64,000 bases of DNA from NCBI RefSeq assembly GCF_002443255.2, contig NW_019211456.1, forward strand, positions 20,383,557 to 20,447,556. The letters are read 5' to 3'. The position numbers were made by a program, and so were the translations under genes. Source of the stretch: Varroa destructor (lineage: Eukaryota > Arthropoda > Arachnida > Mesostigmata > Varroidae). Positions 25,028 to 37,560 of this stretch are shown here, one piece after another. Within the stretch, counting starts at the first letter, position 1, and every line of letters starts with the position of its first letter. The notes beneath the pieces were generated by a model. That model had not been told where the DNA came from. It was given only the letters and a program-made list of their open reading frames with translations, and made no database searches.

Positions 25028-26817
25028 CTACAAAACAAATCTGAATAAATAAAATAATTCACTAATAGAAATACCGCTGTAGCATCCATTGCAAAAGTGT
25101 AAAGCCCTGCAAACCATACTAAAGGGAGAAGAACATGTATACTCGAGATCCAGTTAGATTTGTCAGCTCTACTTGGTCTAGTCTACCTACTCCTTTGAAC
25201 CCGTCGGCAACATGTATTTGGCCTAGTGAAATTCATTGACGTGAAAAACAATATTATAATTTCTTAGTATTTTTAGAAATTTTCTAAAGTATAAAACCAT
25301 GTGCCTAGATGGCACAAGTTATTCGAAAATAGGCACAGTGTAAGATATTGAATCCAGTAAAACACGAATTTGATAAGCTGCGACAGAGCACTGACAGATA
25401 GAACTCCATTGAAGTTGTGAAATCATGCTTATTTGAAGTTCTAAATGCTAAAACAGTATTTTGTTCAAGGTATATGTCATGGTTCCGTATCTCTTTCTAC
25501 AGGAGTTAATGCAATTAAAACTAAATTTATATAGATACAGTTCGAGTATTGACCATCTGTCATTTTTTTATATTTAGCACACTGCGGGAACGTTGAATCT
25601 TTCACTTTTGAATAATTATTTTTGATTGTCCCTATTTAATAGCTAATTATTAATTAAAAAAAAATATCATTACAATCAGTAAAAAATAGTGTAATTAAAT
25701 CCACCGATCATTCTACCTGGTTTTCTTCATTTTCAAAGTTTAGGCGGTTCACTAAGAATTCCGGCCACAACAGCGATCGTTTCCGGATATCTCTGCTACG
25801 ATCAAAACAACAGATTTACCAGCCTCGCTGACGAACTGTAGGTTAATAGTTACAGATTAGATTAGAGCACAATAGCTATTTTGCCGTTGACGCGCGTGAG
25901 GAGCTATATAATTTTTTAATGATAGCTGTTAGAACAACACAAAAACATTCCTTTGTGTTTGTTACAGTCAAAAACTATTAAGCTGGCGCCTTAAAGCCAT
26001 TCGATTTTTCCTGAAATCGTATCAATAATTAATGTGGGCATTCGTGCGCCAAAAATTTTGTTAGAACTCAACGGAGACTGCTACCGTTGACGGCGATTTG
26101 TCCAACAGCTAAATAAATTTTCTACGGTAGTGTCCTATCCTTTACGAAGTTGTCCTATAATGATGAATATCAAAAATGGTTAAGACAACAAGCAAAGGTT
26201 TTGCTAATAGTAGGATTAAAAAGAACCCTTAATTTAGAACCTAAATTTGTGTGCGTTTCTAAAATATTAATAAATTTAAAATAAAAATTAAATAGTATAT
26301 TGAACACCATACCATTCGCAAAATAAGTAAAGATGCAGATGAGATACACTTCAAATTACATATTATTGTAGACAGTGGCTTGAAGGCTTGAGAGGATGTT
26401 TTAATATAAAAATACACTCAACAAACCCGTGGCTAACCTACAAGAAAGTTAATTTTTTTTTCATATTTATTGCAATTTTTTTCAGTTTATTTGCTTTACC
26501 AAAAGCACGCCCCCGACGCATAGCCGAAAATTCTCACTGAATTTCAATTAAAGTAACGTTGTCATAAGTTGGATTCCCACCATATATATTTGGCTCAGCT
26601 TGTTTGTCACAAAAACTAGAATGTTATCCTAATAAATCAAAGAATTGAATTTTGTTGGAAGCGTAATTTACTAAGTTTGGATCAGATCTTTATTAGTATT
26701 ATTTGCTTGCTTACTATAATGTTATAGGTGACGTCAGTACTTTTGCGTTGATTGTCTGACGGCCAACGGGACCATAGACGCCAAAAAGGCAACAGAACCA
26801 CTAACTTTTTGGACTAC

Positions 26818-26912
26818 CTGCTGATCAAGCTGTTATTGTCGAAATAGTCAATCTCTGATGCCATGGACGACACAACTTTGAGAGCCAGCAGTGATCGCAG
26901 CAGAAAGGACTG
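26818..26912 (-). other. Possible coding exon or pseudogene piece, unrecognised
   Basis: Minus strand: acceptor tttgcatag, then 31 codons beginning QSFLLRSLLALKVVSSMASE and ending at an AGCAG|GTAGTC donor-like site. Directly beyond that site a second protein-like run (VVQKVSGSVAFLASMVPLAV) continues in a frame offset by one base, ending in TGA. Either the donor is used, or this is one open frame broken by a one-base loss. Confidence 0.25.
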
Positions 26913-27112
26913 CTATGCAAAACGATGGGTGCTTGATCTTAACCCAGTCAACTTACGCTTACTCAACTGTTCAGCTGTCACCATCTAAATTATAGCAAAA
27001 CCAAAGTGGACATCATTTAATGAATCATAATCGTGAATATGGATTAAGCGCCTGAGTTACTATGGTGGAGTCCTATATATGTATACTCTTTACTACTGTG
27101 CGCTATCAGCTA

Positions 27113-27340
27113 TCAGTCGATCTGTGCTTTTATGTTCTGGCGGAGATACTTTTCTATACATAAATTGTAATAATAATGTAATAATACACTACATAAAAAT
27201 GTAGCATTGAAATCGGAGAGTACATTACAGGAGATCACTAAATTGGTTACATATTTCTTGGAATCACGAAGTACATTACAAAACAAAGTTTTCTGCAAAA
27301 GTAAAAGCATCGCAATTCCAAATAAACACATCCAAATCGC
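27113..27340 (-). other. Possible transmembrane coding exon, unrecognised
   Basis: Minus-strand open frame from an acceptor-like gagag, beginning AIWMCLFGIAMLLLLQKTLF and containing a later FLCSVLLHYYY, ending in a TGA at 27113. Two hydrophobic segments separated by a short loop fit a multi-pass membrane protein. The 3' border is unclear: a T|GTATAG site at 27160 is possible. Confidence 0.22.
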
Positions 27341-27883
27341 CTCTCAATTTAGCTAGTAGAGATATTCACTTAGTACGTTGATAGAGTGGGAAAAACAGGA
27401 CATGCATGAACACTGTTGGTTCGCTCACGTACGTTTCAAAAATCTTAACCAGACAAACAATTTTTGTTGTCCTTCTTCTGGCAATAGAGCGTAGCCACCG
27501 TTTTTAGTTGATCAGAGGAAATAATTTTTCAGATTTTTTTTGCGGTTGTTAGAACCCTAACAGTACGAGAATATGGCTTGCTAAGCATAGACAATGAATA
27601 TAATTGAAATGATCATCAATACAAGCACGTACAGAAAACAGAATCGTCAAACAGGTAAACCCGATATCAGGGCTCGCTTTGTCTTTTCGCGTTCTAGAAG
27701 ATCACTGACTATGGAATTTCATCTTAGCAGATATTCTACCTGCTCGAAGCAAACCTCTAATTGAAGCATTTTAAGATGCCGTGAATATTACATGCTCACA
27801 TTTGGATGAATCTTACGCTGCCCACTATTGGTGTGCCGGCATTTTATAACCGTCGGTATAAACCTTACAGTCGTGGCACCCAC

Positions 27884-27994
27884 CTGGAAGAGCAGGTTTG
27901 CACTAGGCAGCACTAGGCCATTGTCAGCCTTCTGGTCTCTCTCATTCACCTCTGCGTCGTACCGTCTGTATCGTTTTATCCGGTAGTCATCCAT
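27884..27994 (-). other. Possible first coding exon, unrecognised
   Basis: Minus strand: ATG at 27994 followed by 37 codons (MDDYRIKRYRRYDAEVNERD, then a neutral stretch) ending exactly at CAG|GTGGGT, a good donor in phase 0. The start is highly charged, as for a cytosolic N-terminus. No upstream in-frame stop was confirmed. It could start the unrecognised minus-strand gene suggested by the pieces at 27.1, 26.8 and 24.9 kb. Confidence 0.25.
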
Positions 27995-28820
27995 AGGGCA
28001 CGATAAAACACACTGAGTTCATAGAGATAATCTGGCTTTCCAAACTCTGAAGCGCCTCTACTTCGATGGCTTTATACCTTGGGAAGAGAGGGAACAGCCT
28101 GTTCCGTTCGGTCACGTAACGGAAATATATTATTCAATAACCTGAAAGCTTACTTTGTTGACACACATGCTCAACCAGTCATCTAAAAACAACTAGTAAT
28201 ATGAAATGTTTCGAGAACAGCCATCGCGTTTCATATGAATGCCTCACATTAAAATGTGCCCGCAAGTGACTGTGAACTGTACTGTGACTGTTGGCGTTGT
28301 TATTGTGAACGTTCATTTAGTTGTATTTTCAAGCGTCGCAATATACATTCTCCCAACTTTCTGTTTGTTTATTTATAAAGTGCATCTACGCCGAGTAATG
28401 ACTGAATAAAGTTCAGCACCATACACAGCTGCGGCCGTTAGACTAATGAATATAGCAAAACGCATACAATACTGAGACGGATAAAATGGAACGCACCAGG
28501 CAAAATGACGAGCCGCTGCCTTCCGCCCATCAGAAACGCTGCGGTATAGATGTTTCCATATCTAGATACGGTAGTTGGTGACTACCAGGCACTAGAAGCG
28601 GGAGGGTCACAAGTACAATAGTAAAAATGGCGATAACCGCTGAAAGAGTTCCTACTTTCCTCACAGCTACCCACGTGACGCTATTCAGCTATCATACTTT
28701 TTCAAAGACAGAAGGCTGATCTTTTACACAGACACACATGGATAAATATTCAAATGCACCACATTTGCGCGCCCACCCTTAGCACGAAGGTGTACGCAAG
28801 TCTTTTTGAAACCCGTTATC

Positions 28821-29072
28821 TCACTCGGCCATTACTCTCGGCGCTATTCGGCGGCGTCTGGAGCACCAATTAATTTCTCGTCGATATCTACAGCCACACA
28901 TAGAGTGTTCATGCTGCGAACGTACAACAGGCTTAGCTCGGCTAACCGCTGTGTCGGTCGCCGGTATCAAGGGCGTGTTTGGGCGAGGGTATTGCGCATT
29001 GTCGACCTGGAAGGATATAGTGGGGCAACAAAGGGTGATCAAAAGAAAGAAAACTTCTGAGTAGAGTAGCAA
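28821..29072 (-). other. Possible secreted, Cys- and Arg-rich small protein (exon)
   Basis: A minus-strand open frame in a locally GC-richer stretch. It begins with a signal-peptide-like run (LLYSEVFFLLITLCCPTIS), then a polar region, then MCGCRYRREINWC directly before RRRR and a short tail to TGA. The polybasic run could be a prohormone cleavage site. There is no ATG in the open frame, so an upstream exon would be needed, and the plus strand is also open here, which weakens the case. Confidence 0.2.
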
Positions 29073-29154
29073 GCTCTTTGGAGGAGCAGTCCTTGTTGCA
29101 AATGCTTTTAATGTTTAGCCAATACTTCACATATCTAAATGAACTGACAGTCAA

Positions 29155-32100
29155 GCTATCTTTAAATAATTCTCAGAATTTCTTTAGAGAAATAGTGCGT
29201 CTAAGATCTGTGTGACAGGTCATACATCGCAAAGCTGGATATAAGATATTAAGATGAAGATTTTATAAACAGAAGGTATTACCGCTAATGTTACTCAGCC
29301 ATATTTTCCCCAACCTTTGTTCCCAGCTTTATATCTTAGAATATAGATAAGAACAGCACGTTTTCGAACGTGTAACATATTCGAGCTCGTATATCGTTTG
29401 GATAAGCTGATCCGATCTTGATGTATCCGTGCTGCGTGCACTTCATACTATATTAGCCCAAGTGCAACCATTCATGGCAAATCATAAAAGATAGTTTTCC
29501 GCCAGTCTCGCATAACTGTGTATTTGATACGAAAAATAGGGCTCTAGGGCCCAATACACTTAAATCCCATTACAGCAATGCCTACACACGACGGGTTGAT
29601 TTCTCAGTAATCGATCTAAACCATTGTTTTGCGTAATATTTGTACCTAATACAGTTGTACAGTTTATTTGCTTGCTGCCAGTCGTAACCCCTACGCCAGA
29701 AAGAGCCGGAAAGCAGGAAAAGGAAAAGCAAACGATGAGAACCAAATGAAAATAAGAAAGGCTGTTGATAACAGTTGGTTTTCCACCTACTGAAGATTAC
29801 AACGTTAATAGAAATTGATAATGACTAATGATTCAATGATGTGCACGCTATGCTTGTTTACTGAAGCTAAGAAAGCAATTGGCATATGGATCGCGACTTC
29901 GGGTCGACTGCTGTATCCCGACATGTTTTCTATATACAGTTTTGATAGACATACACATACAGTTGATTACATGCAAATTTCCCCCATAATAAAGAGGCAC
30001 GTACCCGTAACAAATATCTACGTAACTAGAATTTCAGAATCTGAAATTATAAGCAATGCTAATTTTCTTTGTTCTCTACACAGATTTGTACAACGGTCGT
30101 ATTTATTTGTATTTTCTTATTATTCCTTCAGACGTTTGCGTTGTCTGCTATTGTTTTACTATTGAAACTTTATAATTCCATCAGTTTGTCTCTTTTTGTT
30201 CTCCATCCATCATTGTTATCCATCGTTATAGATTTACGCAACTCTGTGCACAAGACGTCTATTGGGCGAACTTCTCTTGCTTGCTAGTATGCCTAATGTT
30301 ATGCATGCTCTATTGTATTGACCTTCTCCTGTAGGTTTTGGGTACTATTATCATTAATATCGTAATTATTATTATTATCGTAACTATGTTGATGTTTTTA
30401 TTTCACATATTCAAACTATACGGCTTAATTCTCGGCTGTTCAAATGAGCAACGCAGCTAAAGACTAAAGCTTATCCATTATCAAGAACAGCATTGCATCT
30501 CCTCAGGGACGAAAGAGATGCGAGATCTCCGTTCATAGATCATGTTGCAATCAATTTTCCGTTCATTATTATATCGTAACTATCATAATATATTTCATTA
30601 CAGTTGATATTTATTCTGTGTCATTGTTGCTCAAGTTCAGTTTCACATTCTGCTCCTCTACGTTTGTCGTATCATACACATTTCTCTCCTTTTCATTCCC
30701 ATGTATATATATGGGGGCGATATATATATATATATATATATCGCGTATAGTCATTTTCCTTGTTTGTTTGTGTATGTATCAATAAGTTGACCTGCTAGTT
30801 ATCCCATATAAATATAAACACAGAGCTTATGTTACACAGTTGACAGATTATTCGTTACTCTACACGATACCAACTAACATAATTATTTTCAGTGTACTAG
30901 GCTTATCGCTAATCGTCATTATTATCGATGCTGTTGTTCACCGCTTAGCATCGTTCAATTTTTGTCAATTCTTTATCACCGTTAAATCTATCGCTTTCTA
31001 TATATTCCATTCCAGGTTTTCCATTCGCACAAGATTGTATTCTCTTGTTTGTTGGCATAATCGTTATGGTTATTTTGCACATGCCGGAGCTCGTGTGTAT
31101 CCGCACGGCATCAACGAATATGTATCCGCGAACATACTCTTTCTACCTATTGCTTGCTCTGCCCGTTCGTCTGCTTGTGTCTAATCTACTAGCTGCGTTT
31201 CTCCACGCTCAACTATGCCTACTATTATTATCAGTATTTTTGTACAACGATAGATGATCGAACATACTTCACCATCAATCACTTGTCCTTCATCGTTTTC
31301 GAACCTGACCAACACGAACAAGCCATCACCATTGCCATCAATCAAAACCAACATAAATAAGAAGGCCTTTGTTATTTACGAGTTCAGTAGTGCTTCGACG
31401 GTAGACGGTCCATTCTTTCTTACAATATCCTCCGCCGTTAAGTTACTATTGTTATGACCGTTATACTAAGTAGAAATTAGCTACCTCAACCATTAACTTG
31501 ACCATTGAGTTCCGCAATTGAATTGAATCGAGTGCAAAATGCGTCTCAAGTTCAATAATATATTTCAACACATATTCCCCGTTAGAAACTCACTTTTCTT
31601 TTTTAACGGAGCGGTACAAACACTGACAGTTGATTCATTACTCGAACTAGGCGCGCATCTGTTTGGTTGTTGGTGTCGTTTACGCATTGGCTATTATGGC
31701 GATTGCAAAAATTTGCTAAAAAAGGTCATCTTGGAAGCACGCGTCGACAGTAGAATATAGTGAATTAGAAATACGCAATCCACTGTTGAGGGTTGATGAA
31801 TGACCTTCTCTTTCACTGGTTCAACAATCTGACGATTATCTGGCCATCACTTATGCACAGGCTTCTTGACAGTTTGAGGTTTCTTTCGACACGTCTGTCT
31901 CCATACGGTATCGAAGACATTTATTCGAAAGCTATGTGCGAAAACTATGAATAATCGGTGGTGTCTGTGTGCTATTAACGGTTCAGGTCAAAATCGTTAC
32001 TTTGTTTGTTTTTGTCTGTTAACAAAAAAAACTATATTCCTTTCGCCTCGCGGCACGTATGGCAGGATTCGCACTTGTCGTGTATCTCGGTCAGCCCCTC

Positions 32101-32436
32101 TCAGACAGCACGTATGCTACTAGGCCGCCAATGATCACGGCACGTCTCAAGTTAGCCGTGCGATCAATTTCTTGATTTGTTTTTATGAGTAATAACAGTA
32201 GCAATCTTCGCGTTATTATTAATGTTATATCCACCAATAAAATAATCGTCGTCAGCACATCGTAGCTTCACTTGCGTCCGTTGCCCTTTCTGTGCAGACA
32301 CCGGGGCAATTACGTTTCCATACTGCTATCGTTCACAGTACGTTCCGGCCAGGAATATATTGACAGGTTAGGAGATGCTGCTGTTTTTCAAGAGCTGTTT
32401 GCGAAAACGTTCAGGTCGTTGTCATTAAAAAATACA
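29155..32436. other. Intergenic / probable XPO1 3' UTR, no gene seen
   Basis: T- and pyrimidine-rich on the plus strand with many GTTATT-type repeats; open frames here (30.0-31.5 kb) are rich in Leu, Phe and Ser only because of that composition. The part next to XPO1 is probably its 3' UTR on the minus strand; AATAAA complements occur for example at 30397-30402, but the end is not determinable. A self-complementary (AT)n tract flanked by gcg/cgc lies at 30719-30741. Confidence 0.45.
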
Positions 32437-35400
32437 TTACATGTAATGAGACACCTCGTCCTGCATGTCCTCGGGAATCTCATGTGGGTTGAGTATTCCA
32501 GGCACGGACATCTGAACTTTTCTCTTCTCTTGCTCAGCTACCCGTAATGAAGCTTCGCGCTCTTCTAGATACAGATCAGAATCGTCCTCGCCAGTGAATT
32601 CCTAAAGAGAGATAGGCAGACAGAGTAATAACTTCGAAATATTATATAACTACAAAATTTGTTGAAAACTAGCCAGGTGTTATGCGGCATGGGATGAAGA
32701 ATCTGCCAATGAAATTGGATAGATTATAAACTATATATTGATTAGAAATTGCGTTAGTAGAAACAAGCATTTCGCTGAACGAACCCTTATTTGAACGAGA
32801 AAATCTCGAAGATGCTCCTTGAACTGGACTACGTTCTGGTCGAGATTGATGAATCCCTGAACCGTGATTTTCACTTGGTTACTGTAGAGATAAATTGAGA
32901 AGAGTGTTAACTGTACAGTTATGTATATCTTTAGGAACTGCCGGAACATTTTATTTATACACATTGTGCAAGCGTTACATTAAAAATCTGAAAACCTCAA
33001 GCACCTAGAAAATACGAAACCTTTTCAACGTATTAGTTACATACTCTGTTAGATGCGGGAATGCCGTTTTTAAAAGATTGGCGACAAACTGTTGAACGTA
33101 GATGGTGTTATCGGTGACGCCGGGCGCCAGTGGCGCTTGCACTTTACCCGAATCAACTAGAGAAAAAAGGTAAGCGAGAAGAGCCGCTTGCTGAGCCAGA
33201 CCAGCGGAATGGCTCGTATCTGTAACCACGCTAAGCAGGTGTTGCAAGATGTCTGTCAAGAAGCTCTGGTAGAACTGTTGGGCAGCCGCCTGGAAAAAAA
33301 CAAAGCCCAGCAAATTTTTTAACAATTACGATCTAAAACGCAAAGGGAGCTTATTCGCATTCCGCTTTTAGTTCTGTTTTTTTGTCTAGTTATATGCACT
33401 TACCTCTTCACACGCTATGTTCTTGAGAAGAACTAAGAGAATTTCGAGCCCTATATCGGCAACGTTGCGCATTGTGTGCTTGAACGCCCATACAATCGAG
33501 TCGAGCACGAGTTTGAATTTGTCGGACGAGAGTTCAAGCAGTGCGGGAAACGTATGTGTCACCATCGCTTGCAGTAAAAGGTAGAGGTGCAATCGATGCT
33601 CGGGGAATTCCTCGAAGTCCTTATTGATCATCTCCAACGTCACCTATCGATAGAAGAAAAATAAAATAATTGTGTTAGGATGAATAACGGTTACCAATAG
33701 ACGCCTTCAGTTCACATTACACTTCACTCGAACAGATACCAAGCCCACAAAATCAGCAGAAGATACGCCTTACTATAGACACCAACCAGCGATTTCTGGC
33801 TTCGCAATCGAAAATTATTTGTACTTATCTGCTGTACCATTTATAACTGTTTTTAGACGATTCCAGAAATCTTATGATCCATAATATTGCTTCACCTTAA
33901 AGAGAGCATCGAACACCGTTGGTACGAACGGCACAGCTAAAGCCTCCATCCTTTGGATAATGGTCGTCATCGTCTGCAGCACCTCGGGCTCTCTTGCCTC
34001 TGCTACAGGACACACGAGATAGTCTTGAAGTACAGCGTCGAGTAGTGGCTGAATGAAATTGTCCAACACTAGCTTTGGTTCGTCAGACTTAGACACCCAG
34101 CACGCAATCAGCCTTAAGACCTCTTTCTTGACTGTTCGCATGGACCGAATCAACGGTTGTTTCGTTACGGCTTCGCCGTGGGTCTGAATAGCTGCGCAAA
34201 TGTTCTCGGACATCACCTATAATTGTATTGTTACGTGGAGTTATGGGATAGTATGTTTAAAAAGGCACCTGATGGAAGATATGAAGTAATTGATGACCAG
34301 TATAATATTTCCTGGGTTGTGCACGTCTTGAATCCTTATCTTGTAACCGTAATAATATCTAAACTTACTAAGCGCTCGAAATATATCACTAAAAATGGAC
34401 TTCGCTGATGCCTTTTGACAAACCTTATAAACATTAAGCATATCAAGGTAGATTCTTCCCAGCTGTGTCACATACGGGTGCCCTAAGGACTTGCATGCCC
34501 GATAGTTTGTCTTAAGGATATTTCCGAGTTGCTTGACTGCATCAGGATCCTTCAGGATATCAACATTCTTCGTCGCTTGGTTGATGATATCATCCCATAC
34601 CATATTGGGCAACTGCATGTACTTCTCAATCAGTCGTTCCTGACGAGCCTGTTCCGTTTCTGAGCTGATCATATAGCCCACAGCTTCACAAAACGTGTGC
34701 ACCTGCTGCGGTTGGAGATCGTAAATAATTGATGATATATTTGTCAGAATCTCCTCGATGAACGGCTGAACCTCTCCGACTTGTACCTGAGTGAACAAAC
34801 ACACACATGTATTCATAAGCAAATAAGTCAAAACTGCAGTTAAAACTGCGAATTATAAATGTTGCCCATACGATACCTACGGAGAATGTAGAATTGACTT
34901 TGCAACAAAAATCATGATCATCCATCCGAATAAGTGCAGCATAGCTCACCTGAACAAAGTGGCGTTTGCACTTCTGTGCAATCTTTATAAACGTATCGCA
35001 CGCCATGTCCTGCACACCCTCATGAGTCTCGTGCATAAATTCGAACAGCTTGTTAACGACCGTCTTAAGAAACTTCCAGTGAGCGCGCAGGAAACGAGGA
35101 TACTGTCCAACGACATACATGATATTTGATGCGATTATGGCCTTATTGTCCTTACCGCGCTTCTGCTCGCATAGGCCTAGCAGATCCTTGATAACAGTCA
35201 CCAAGAAGCGTTTCTCGTCCTCTTCATGCATGGCGCCAGATATCGAACCGATGGCCCAGCAGAGCGTGTTTAAATTTTTCCAGGACCACTCTAAGCCGTT
35301 CACTTGCTTGTGCAACTTCTCCGTCATGATTCTATCTGTGTCCTGGCAGTCCAAATGTGTCAGGTAGACTATCATGAAAATAATAAGAGCATAGCACGCA

Positions 35401-37560
35401 CGCAAGTTAGGAAAAAAAGAATAACGCAAAGGTGCTGCCTCCGTTTTTAATAATAGATCTTGTAAATAATGTTAGCTATTATTTCGGTACGACACAAACG
35501 CGAGTAAATCGTGACACCGATACGAAAAATTGCTTTCACGTCTCACATCAAAAACATTTTTTCCCGGTTTCATTTTGTAAATATCTTTACATGATATATC
35601 TGATAGATAATACTATGCTTTTCGTGACTACTTGGTAGCTAAACTTACCAAGACATTCCCGCATGTTCTTGTACAGCGTCATCGAGTCGGTGTCCTTCAT
35701 GAATTCACGGACAACCTCTCCTTGATCGTTCTCTACGACGAGAACCTCTTCCGGCTTCGCCATACGTCCGATCATGATATAGCGCAGTTGACTTAGCACT
35801 GGTGCGTAGAGCTTTCGCCGATTCTGGAGATAGGAGCGTATGTTAGTCGTAATAGTAATAATGAGTAAAGACAACAGATTAACTTAGCTTCATGATATTA
35901 TCGCTAAACAAGTGATATCTGTTAAGTTGCTCGCTTAAAAACATGTGTACAACAGGTACACTTATTTCAATAAAAATCATTCTCTAAAATGAACTTAGAA
36001 AATGCAATGTAAATAAACTAAGCACATGATTTACTTATGCTAGCATACCTGTCTCATATTTTCAACGGTAGGCGAAAAGGGCGTTTGCAAAGAAAAAGCA
36101 ACCAGAAGGTCATTGTTTCGGTAGAGCTCCTGAGACAAGAAGCCCCAATACTCAAGACATATCTTGAATATCTCTACGTCTTCTACCTCAGAAATCAACA
36201 GTAAAAGCTTGAGGGCTTCCAATAACACATCGATGTTGTTGGTTTGCTCCATTAACTGTGTTCGGCTTTTAAGCATCGTACACAAAAATAGGGCAAGATT
36301 CTGGATAAATTTCTGTTCCATGTCGGAGCCGGCTGCGTATGCAGCCTTTATGTTGGTGTCAGGCGGGATAATTTGAGCCATCTGCTTCATGGTTTCGATG
36401 AAAAGGAACGAGAACTGCTCTGTGTATTGTTCTGTCGAAACTGCACCGATTTCATTGAGACACTTAAGTGTCACATTGCGGAATAAGTTGACGTTGAGGA
36501 ACTTAAACACGAGCGTGTGAATCAGCTTTGTCTCAAAAATGTATCCCAGAGGAACCCAATTAAGGAATCGTAAAAGTGTCTCTAGAGTTGCTTCAACCAG
36601 CAATGGATTGCACGAGTTCTCCATCACGTACTGGCAAAGCGTGTACACCTGTGAAAACTCCGAGCACATACTTTCTTTTAGGTGCTTTGCTTTCGTCTGG
36701 GTCATTGATCCACAACTGAAATCGAACAATTCTTCCGACAGAAGCTTTAAGATAACCATATTATTGCGGCAAAGATGTTCATTTGTTTTCGACGCGCCCA
36801 CGATATCGGAGATGAACGTGGGCCAATTTTTGGGCCACTCGCGCTTCAAGATCAGGACAAGAACCATATTGAGCTTGTTTAAGTAGACGCGCTCATTGTC
36901 GTTTAGGTTACCGTCTTGAGAGGTCTTGATGATAAGTCCGACAATGTACTTCTTAATTCCTTCGCACTGATTACGGGGTAGAATCTTCCATCGGGTCTTG
37001 ATCACGTTCTCAAGGATCTGGAGTGCAAAGTATTTGGTCTGATGGTTCTTCGAATATTCGAGGATTGTATCTACTCGAGTCCATGCATCCGGGTGTTCCT
37101 ACAAATCATAAAAGAAAATGGTAGCAAAATAGTGAGTTAATATGGAGACTTCTGCACATACGAAAAATTACGTTTCAGAAGCTTTTTCCGCTAGCAGAAC
37201 AGGATGAGGTTTAATAACCTCATCCTATTCCGGTCAGCCTATTTAATTAATCAACACAAATTTCCATAACATTAAGAGTGCACAATTCCTCACCATAAAG
37301 TTAAATTATCGCATTAGGTCGCTATCAATATATTTCATATCACGCACCTTATGCTGGCAGACTTATTTTCCTACCTTAAGATTAGTCAGAACCTCTTGTG
37401 CGGTTCTCTGCTGGGGTCCGGTGGTGGTGTACATTGTCTGTACAACATTGTCCAGAAGATTAATGTCGAGCTTTTGATTGAAATCCAACAGCTGACGCGC
37501 AACCTCGGCGCCACCTGGAACAATTGCCCCGCCGCCGTTCATCGTTGCCGGAAACGTCAT
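32437..37560 (-). CDS. XPO1: Exportin-1 (CRM1), complete, ten exons
   Basis: Exportin-1 carries leucine-rich NES cargo, snRNA and ribosomal subunit adaptors out of the nucleus with RanGTP. Exons in transcript order: 37375..37560, 36049..37098, 35649..35823, 34950..35368, 34424..34786, 33896..34216, 33404..33643, 33045..33289, 32785..32881, 32437..32601. All phases agree, giving 1086 residues (human about 1071). Very high similarity throughout: [39 protein letters not shown] (CRIME region), FISDIVGAS, the acidic loop [39 protein letters not shown], and C-terminal QMSVPGI.NPHEIPE. Cys537 equals the leptomycin-B target Cys528 of human. The last exon adds about eight residues (QDEVSHYM) beyond the usual end. 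Start: ATG at 37560; a second in-frame ATG six codons on is a possible alternative. Exons 5 and 9 use GTTTGT and GTTCGT donors. Confidence 0.99.
37201..37226. repeat. Perfect 11-bp hairpin in XPO1 intron 1
   Basis: aggatgaggtt, a taat loop, then aacctcatcct. It lies within the 276-base first intron of XPO1 (37099-37374). It may be chance; no known element is recognised. Confidence 0.6.

Noticed and set aside
30719..30741. Palindromic (AT)n tract bounded by gcg/cgc
   Set aside because: An (AT)n run is self-complementary by nature; the extra three bases on each side are not significant.
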